Origin: Clonostachys chloroleuca
Lineage: Eukaryota; Ascomycota; Sordariomycetes; Hypocreales; Bionectriaceae
Assembly: GCA_037952775.1 (NCBI GenBank)
Contig: JBANAY010000003.1
Coordinates: forward strand, 2,790,001 to 2,854,000
Direction: 5' to 3'
Length of the DNA stretch: 64,000 nt
The position numbers were made by a program, and so were the translations under genes. Of this stretch, positions 57,152 through 64,000 are shown piece after piece (position 1 is the stretch's first letter; each line of letters begins with the position of its first letter). A model generated the notes under the pieces. It was not told where the DNA came from. It saw nothing but the letters and a program-made list of their open reading frames with translations, and made no database searches.

Positions 57152-58527
57152 CTAGTTGTAGTAAGTCGTTTTCACGCCTTTAATAATCTCCACCTCAGCT
57201 TCTTTATTGTCACCCTTTCCGCTGCCGGTGTTAGCGCCCAGATTACGGATGACTCGCTGTTTAACCCATTCGCCAGCCTTCACAGGCTTACCGTCTTCTC
57301 CAAGAACCTCGTCTCCAATGAGACCGAGGCGCTGGAGAACAGGAGATTCCTGGATGGGGAGGAGATCGATGTCATCCTCGATACGGACCATATAGAGGAC
57401 CCCTAGGCGATCAATGTGTGCTTGGTCTTTCGGCGGAGCAACAACACGGTGAATGCTAGATTTGAGAAAGCCATCTTGTGATAAATCTTCGTGTTAATTC
57501 CTTTTCATTATTTTCATGGAGCTCACGTCTGATACTCCTTTGGAAACAGACAGAAGGAGGCGGAACTGACTGGTGAGGAACTGGAGGGCATCGGCTATAT
57601 TGACGGTGAGTGCGTCGGTTTGAGGACGCACCCACTTCCATGAACTGTCCTTGCCTAAGACCTGCAGAGCAGCAACGGGCTGGCGGAAGAGTAGAGTCAG
57701 GCTTCCCATATCTGAATGGCTGTTACACTACAGTCAGTCAAACGTTGTCATAGACCCCGTACCATCGCAACTACGGTGGTATACCCTTTGAGCCAGACGC
57801 CGCCGAGCTTCTCATTTTCCTCGGGCGTGCGGTGATAATATTTCATATAACGCAAATGGTCTCCGCTTTCCTGCTCGTAGCGATGACGATTTACCAGCCA
57901 GTTCTCATCTTCAAGTTCCAGTGCGAGAGCAAAGATCACGAGAAGTTTGGTGACAATGTGGTCGTGAATATGCCTGGAGAACTTCTCAATAGTAACAAGG
58001 TGTTTGGTAACTGGGGCTGGGTGCTTGCGCTCAGTGTGTTTCCCATTGAATTTTGGGATGTTGTATATCTCAAAATTGTCTTTCACACCTGGAATAAGGT
58101 CACGGGTCCCTGCAGGCTTCCAGCCGTTGTAATCACCTTGCTCGAGGGCGGCACGGTAGGGAGTCTTTTCTTCGTCAGAGAGGGAGAGAGTGGAAGCGCC
58201 TATGGCGAACTGTGTGTCGATATCCTCAGGACTGAGACCATGGTTAATGACGTAGAAGAATCCTATATGTGTAAGAGGTCAAACGTTAGTAGCAGAGTCG
58301 GAAGAGAAAGGTAGCTTGTCACAAAGTGAGTGTAGTGCAAGTGAGATGAGGTGCTCACCAACTTCCTCAATGGCTCTTGTCAGTGCTTTGGCTAGCTCCT
58401 GCTTGCCTCCAGATTGATCAAACTTGGACAGATCAAGAGACGCTAAATCAGCCCATTCCAAAGACTCTCCCGTCTCCTTCTCCTGGACATAAGGCAATGT
58501 GACGGATTGTGTAGCAGTCGCCATCAT
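57152..58527 (-). CDS. 2-oxoglutarate/Fe(II)-dependent oxygenase (IPNS-like)
   Basis: The gene starts MMATATQSVTLPYVQEK and has at least three introns. The N-terminal DIOX_N region is WADLASLDLSKFD, ALTRAIEEVGFFYVINHGL. After splicing, the catalytic core reads WLKGHSDMGSLTLLFRQPVA (first His and Asp of the iron triad), then DALQFLTNGFLKSSIHRVVA (second His, with RVVAPP after it). The iron ligands HxD...H are therefore intact. It also has LGVLYMVRIEDDIDLLPI and the VLGEDGKPVKAGEWVKQR tail. Enzymes of this class hydroxylate, desaturate or cyclise small molecules, often in secondary metabolism, using 2-oxoglutarate and oxygen in the cytosol. Its neighbours suggest a metabolite pathway, but the substrate is unknown. 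Confidence 0.85.
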
Positions 58528-59613
58528 GAGTTTGATTGTCGCGTTTTCCTAGCTTCTTTCTCTATCGATTACGCGAGGCTCAGCGTCGTTCTTTTGACGT
58601 ACGTTCCTGTCACTGTGAAGTTTGAAACTCAAATATATTTATCAAAGGCTAGAAACCAATCGCTCCTGCTTCTCCGTTGGTTGCATTTCAGAAAACTTGA
58701 AGTGGGGTTTCCTTTCCTCCCATCAAGCGATCCTAGATCAAGAGTCATATCGTGCGCTTCTACTGGAAATATGACGGACATCTCAAGATTCCCGATGCAT
58801 TGGATGGCGCAACTCGGACCCGGTATTGCAACGCATGACCCTGAGCGTAGTTGTGGGGAACGCATGGGTGTTGCTCCGACCACTGCGATGGCGAGATCAA
58901 TTCGTATGATTAGCAATCAACCAAGACCAGAGTTCTTTGATTAAAGCGGGAATTTTTCAAGTGTTCAGTCATGACGAGTTCGGCGAGTTCCCGACGATAC
59001 TACCATCATGATGCTGCTCGAGTGAGCCAAGCTCATTAGTGAGCCTAGATGGGAAGCTCCTTTCACGTAGGGCAGGGGCCTCCCTTTTTATTAAACGCAA
59101 TAATAAGAGAATAATAAATTATTCTACAATCTCCAGCTTGATATTGTATTTATTACTAAATTAATCGCTTTGTTATTGTGAAATTCAATGCTGGAGTGTC
59201 TAGGTGTCAGTCACTTGGTTACATGGGAGTGGCTTGCACCTTTCCTCATAGCCAATTTGAATATGGATCCGGCAAGGGTTCAACCAGGCCCGACAATCTG
59301 GATTCGAAATTCATTTGTGACAGTTGGGTGGAGATTGAATCTGGCGCAATCAGTCATGCTTCACTCACTCTGGCCCCATCAGTAGTTTACCTTTTCCCAC
59401 CATGTTATGTTACTTTCTCTAGCTAAATGCGAACGCTCTGGTCCAATTTGAGATATAATTTGTCTTGATTTGGGACTGGCGGTGATCTAAGGCCTCAAGC
59501 ATATATATATATAATATGGCCAGAACTCCTCTTTCAACTCAAGCTAAGAAGAATTAGAAGGCTCGTTTGTAGGTCAAATCAGCACTGCTTCGTTGAAGGA
59601 CCAAGTTGAGACA
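58528..59613. other. divergent promoter, oxygenase / DAL5-like permease
   Basis: About 1.1 kb between two divergent genes. It includes an AT-rich stretch at 59090-59170 and an alternating TA run near 59502-59517 about 100 bp before the permease start, a possible TATA element. Overlapping frames at 58507-58944 and 59178-59426 are not supported as genes. Confidence 0.5.
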
Positions 59614-61464
59614 ATGGTAGACTCCGTTCCGCGTGAGAAGGCCTCGGCCAGCGCAGACCAGGAACGGGATGTCTACGAGAAGCCGCCGGCGACGGCCGTA
59701 CTGGAAGTAATGGGTGAAGAGTCACGGCCGATTGATCCCGAGGTCAATAGGAGAGTCTTGCGCAAGATTGACTTGTTTCTCATGCCTGCCATGGTTTTCG
59801 GTACAGTTCAGTCTCCGTCAGCTCGAGTGTCAAAACTGCTAACACAATGCCGCAGGATATGGACTTGTCTACTACGACAAGGTGAGTTTTGTCTCCATAG
59901 TTTCAGATTGTTACCCTATTTGACGATTCTCCAAAGGCAATTCTCGGAAGCGCCGCTCTCTTTGGCATGACCGCTGACCTGAAGCTCTCGGTGGTTGACA
60001 ATTCGACCACGCCGCCGACTACTGACACCTCCCGCCTCAGCTGGGCCACGTCCATCTTTTATTTTGGGCAGCTTATCGGCTCCTATCCCATGACATATCT
60101 TCTGCAATACTTCAATACCCGCTACATCCTTGGTCCTGTGGTGATAACCTGGGCCATCATCTGCGCCTCCACCGCTGGGGTGACCACGTGGCAGGGTCTT
60201 CTTGTCCAACGGTTCTTTCTTGGTGAGCTCCGCGCCAATCACTTTTCATGAAACGGACCGAATAAAGGGACTAACTGGGAGATATCTTTCAGGATTCACC
60301 GAATCTGTCATCCCAACAGCGTTTATGATCACTGTTAGCGGGTACTACACACAATCCGAACAAGCCCTCCGTCAGTCCTGGTGGTTTTCTGGAACCGGTT
60401 GGTTCACCATCATTGGCGGTGCTCTCAATTACGGTTTCGCTCAGATTACGGGCGGCGCCCTTACACCCTGGCAGTACATCTACGTCCTTGCCGGTGGCCT
60501 CACGTTCCTCTTTGGCCTCTGGTGCTTCGCCTTGCCCAACTCCTCCCTTGACGCATGGTTCTTGACACCCGAGGAGCGCATCGTTGCTGTTGAGAGACTA
60601 CGTGCAGGCCAGACTGGTGTGCGGAACCAAGAAGTCAAGTGGTCTCAGATCAGGGAGGCCGCCCTGGATATCAAAGTTTGGCTCGTCGCCTTGACTATGG
60701 CTGCTGGGTGAGCCTCTTCATTCCCTTCCAAGCCGTTTCTCTGTATAAAAGACGTTCTAATAAATGCTACTCGTCAGATACACTGTCAATGGTGCTGTCT
60801 CAGGCTTTGGCCCCCTAATCGTCTCAACGTTTGGTTATACTTCTCTCGAGAGTATCCTCTTTCAGTTTCCCCTTGGTGCCATCTGTGCCGTTGGCATCCC
60901 CCTCTCCGGGTGGATTTGCTCACGTTACAAGAATATTCGGATCCCTCTTTTGATTTTATGCTGCCTGCCCGTCATTGCGGGGTTCGTCATTATCTGGAAA
61001 TCTGAATGGGGTCATCGCCCTGCCGCTCCTGTCGTTGGTTATTCCATTGTTGGCTTCTTCGGGCCTGTTGTAAGCTTGACTGTTACTCTCGGTGCCGCCA
61101 ATGTCGCTGGTGAGACAAAAAAGAGCTTCATGGCAGCCGCAGTCTTCGTGGCTTACTGTGTCGGCAACATCGTGGGGCCACAGCTGGTTAAGAGCCAGTC
61201 TCGTGGCAAGCATTACCCCGAGCTCTGGACTGGCCTAATAATCTGGTATGTGGTGTCTTGCTCTTCTCCTCCTCTTTGGGCCTTTTTAACCATTCATCTT
61301 ATAGCTACGCTATTACAATTTTGTCCGCAGCTTCACTTTATATCGTGCTCTATAGGGAGAACAAGAAACGTGAGCAGATAGCTACAGACGATCATGAACG
61401 GGATAGGCTTGCTTTCCAAGACTTGACGGACAAGGAAAACCCATATTTTAGATATGCCCTATGA
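59614..61464 (+). CDS. MFS permease, DAL5/allantoate-type (anion:cation symporter)
   Basis: The gene starts MVDSVPREKASASADQER; the hydrophilic N-terminus ends in NRRVLRKIDLFLMPAMVFG, the usual entry to TMS1 of the DAL5 family. Introns remove short inserts and restore YGLVYYDKAILGSAALFGMT. The helices then include TSIFYFGQLIGSYPMTYLL, ITWAIICASTAGVTTWQG, PTAFMITVSGYYTQSEQA (with the family's RQSWWFSG), WQYIYVLAGGLTFLFGLW, LDAWFLTPEERIVAVERLRA, FGPLIVSTFGYTSLESILF and AANVAGETKKSFMAAAVF. Yeast Dal5 imports allantoate and related anions; fungal relatives carry nicotinate, pantothenate or metabolites. The C-terminal tail ends DLTDKENPYFRYAL, typical of the group. It appears intact. Confidence 0.88.
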
Positions 61465-62460
61465 GGACCATTGCAGGGGCCAAAACATATACAGCAGCGT
61501 TCTTCTAGACACTTTCGCAATTCTATACAGACGATGTCAGTATGTAGACATTATCTCGATAACAAGTTCTTTACTCTTACTAGTAGGTTTTATTAATAGT
61601 CGTAATGAAATGAAAGTTAGACTATATTCTACCAAGGTTATAACGCGTTGTGCAAATAGCGAAATTCTAACCCACTGGTGTCAGTATGTTGAAGTCAAGT
61701 TCCCAACTTATCCATACTGTTAAGTGGGCGTCAGAATAACAAGAACTACAAGGTGTCTTCGTCAAACTTTCCAAACAGGCCACGATATTGATAGACAATA
61801 GTTACAGATAATAACAGTAATAAATTATTGAGCAATTACTAGGCATTATTATCTGGTTTTTATTACATAATAGCAAACAATACAAAGCATTATAATGTAA
61901 CAGACTGCCACAATAATTTTATCGAGGCGACTTTGCAGTCACTGTTTTTCTGGCAGCCACTCGACCGTGTCTGCGCATGACGACTCTAATTGTGGCACAT
62001 GGAAACAAGCAAGGGGGCCTCCTAGGCCCCATCAAAACTGAGAACAATGATTTCCAGATGTGACCAATTACAGTTGTACAATTACCGTACCTGAATTGCA
62101 TCTTAATGGGTCCCATTGACGCCACCTGCTAATCTGTACCGGCCTCAAGAACTGTTCACGGAGAACCACGTGTCTTCGGCTTGCCGTCGTCCGAAAGATA
62201 AGGATGAAATCATGCAAAAAAAAAAAAAAAAAAAAAAAAAGCGCACTTCATCCACAATCCAATATCTTACAAGCAAGTGGATTCGGTGGATGAAATCGGG
62301 ATGAACGCTCATAGTGGAGCGACTATGAAAGGATTGGGAGGCTGGGCTGCGATATCGCAACAACAATCAGCATCTGTTTTCATTTGCACTTCCATCTTCC
62401 CAGAATGAAATCAATCTAGCTTTTAACGCGTAGAGTCTTTCAAATATAGCAACGCTCTTC
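61465..62460. other. spacer with poly-A tract
   Basis: AT-rich sequence follows the permease gene (61740-61920 particularly). A poly-A run lies at 62216-62240. No gene is supported; the right end is the promoter of the monooxygenase. Confidence 0.5.
62216..62240. repeat. poly-A run, 25 bases
   Basis: An uninterrupted run of 25 A residues about 220 bp upstream of the monooxygenase start. It could be a simple repeat or the tail of an inserted retro-copy. No clear body of a SINE or LINE is recognised beside it. Confidence 0.85.
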
Positions 62461-64000
62461 ATGGCTCAGACAAAGCGACGTGTCGCGGTGATTGGTACTG
62501 GCCCCGCGGGTGCTATCACAACGGACGCCTTAGTAAAGGAACAAGCCTTCGAGACCATCAGGGTTTTCGAGAGACAAGAAAGGATTGGAGGAACTTGGTA
62601 AATGGAATATCTGCAATGTCATGTTCTCTGGTTGTCAATAGTCAAGGATCTAACGACAGCTTTTATTACTAGGGTTTTCCATGGTGACCGACCTGCTCCT
62701 CAAAACATCCTCCTTCCCATCGGAGGCAGATCCGCACCAAAGGCTAAGCAACTACCATTGAGCTTTCCGTGTGAGCTTCCCAAGTCACAAGATGATGTAT
62801 GGGAGACTGCTGCCCATGAGAATCTGCACAGCAACTTACCTCCTGAAATCATGTGCTTCACACAAGAGCCAATTCCTCAGGTGGTTTCTGACCATATTCT
62901 AGGCCATTACGGTGCAGATGCCCCGTTCCGTCACAGGGAGCTCATCCGTGAATGGATAGAAACCATATTTCACAGCGGAGGGAATGAGAAGCTCGTAGAA
63001 TTCAATACCTCCGTCGAGCTCGCTGAGAAAGTTGGAGATGAATGGGTTCTGACTCTTCGCAAGTCTGTTAGAGGCGAACGCAAGGAAACTTGGTGGCAGG
63101 AAACTTTTGATGCACTCGTTGTAGCTACTGGTCATTATAACCTCCCCTGGGTGCCAGAAATCCCTGGTCTGGCCGATTACAATGCCAAATATCCCGGAAG
63201 AATCAGGCATACCAAGCATTATACGGATCCAAATGATTACAAGGACAAGGTATGTAATTGGTATGTATAATTCTGTTTCAACTCTCTAGAAAGTAATACT
63301 GATTGGATATTCACACAGCGCGTAGTGGTAGTTGGTGGCTCTGTATCTGCCTTCGACGCCTTACATGATGTCAGGACTACTTCAAAACACCCCGTCATAT
63401 CGTCAATGCGAAAGCCCTCGGCTATATTTGGCGCGCCACCATTCAAGCATCCTCACATTGAGAACCATTCAGAAATTGCGTCCTTTGATTCTGAAACTGG
63501 CAGAATCGACTTTACGGACGGGGGATATGTTGACGATGTAGATGTAGTGCTATTTGCAACCGGCTACGAATTTGACTTTCCATTTTTACCGGATATCAAT
63601 ATCGTCAACAGAAGGATTCCAGGACTGTATCAACACGTATTCCTTGCCAGAGATCCGAGTCTTGCCTTTGTAGGCATGGTGAGTTCTTTCAACTAGCCCT
63701 ACTCCTGGGGTGCTACCAGTGAGCTTATACAAGACCTGACTTCTAATCGTATTTTTTCCAGGTAACTGGTGGATTTGGACTTCGCATATTTGAGTGGCAG
63801 GGAGTCGCTGTAGCTCGAGTGTTTGCTGGAAGAGCAATATTACCCTCACTGGAGGAAATGGAAAGGTGGGAGAGTGAGAGAATCTCAGTAGTTGGAGACG
63901 GCATCCCATTCTGGGTCCTCAACCCAGACTTCGAGACTCCTTTTGAATTTTACCGGGCCCTTGCCGGAGAGCCAGCTCCAGGTACAACAGCTAGGATCTT
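62461..64000 (+). CDS. flavin-dependent monooxygenase (FMO-like), 3' end cut by window
   Basis: The gene starts MAQTKRRVAVIGTGPAGAIT, an FAD-binding GxGxxG. VFERQERIGGTW, split by a first intron, is characteristic of flavin monooxygenases. Then follow FRHRELIREWIETIF, FDALVVATGHYNLPWVPEIP and RIRHTKHYTDPNDYKDKRVV (the family's fingerprint region), RVVVVGGSVSAFD (second GxGxxG-like NADPH motif), and VVLFATGYEFDFPFLP, the FATGY motif. At least three introns are inferred. The reading continues past 64000, so the C-terminus is missing. Such enzymes oxidise N, S or carbon atoms of small molecules with NADPH and oxygen. Location near the PKS relic and other tailoring-type genes hints at secondary metabolism. 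Confidence 0.86.

Noticed and set aside
1..64000. CRISPR arrays, bacterial operons, rRNA genes
   Set aside because: No spaced direct repeats of that kind and no rRNA sequence seen; intron-rich eukaryotic gene structure throughout.

Overview
The window reads as nuclear DNA of a filamentous ascomycete, probably a Sordariomycete-type Pezizomycotina. Genes lie on both strands with long spacers. Most have one to nine short introns (about 45-110 nt) with GTRAGT-like donors and CTRAC/TACTAAC-like branch sites. The protein families are typically fungal: cutinase, Zn2Cys6 regulators, highly reducing polyketide synthase (PKS), NLR-type STAND proteins and an HRI1-like protein. Exon structures below were worked out by hand from splice signals, reading phase and family motifs. 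Where I give a residue count, the exon lengths sum to a multiple of three. No transcript data were available.

Layout. 1-18 kb is an accessory, immunity-like stretch. It holds an 820-aa ankyrin-repeat protein with a STAND-type N-terminus, AT-rich decayed sequence with an inverted duplication, a broken gene that may be deaminase-like, a 1,204-codon NLR (SesB-type hydrolase, NB-ARC, nearly identical TPRs), a multi-pass membrane protein, and an 869-aa GHKL-ATPase protein with a 31-bp palindrome upstream. 18.9-31.8 kb looks catabolic and regulatory: an amidase, an HRI1-like protein, an amino-acid transporter, an aldehyde dehydrogenase, and a 1,230-aa model joining two complete Zn2Cys6 transcription factors in one open frame. 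33.7-36.7 kb carries a cutinase, a candidate solo LTR and an NAD(P)-dependent reductase. 36.7-40.9 kb has no clear gene and includes a microsatellite-rich low-complexity tract. 41-44.3 kb has an F-box-like protein and a DUF829/PaxU-like protein.

45-64 kb resembles a scattered or decaying secondary-metabolism neighbourhood. It has a DHA2-type MFS exporter, a small DUF7726-like protein abutting a 5'-truncated HR-PKS relic (DH, MT, ER, KR and ACP remain; KS and AT are gone; in-frame stops), an uncharacterised protein, a 2-oxoglutarate/Fe(II) oxygenase, a DAL5-like MFS permease, and a flavin monooxygenase cut by the window end.

The strongest candidates for something not yet described are the double-regulator fusion (27674-31787), the NLR with a homogenised TPR array and an in-frame TAG just before its lipase motif, and the GHKL-ATPase protein with its upstream palindrome.
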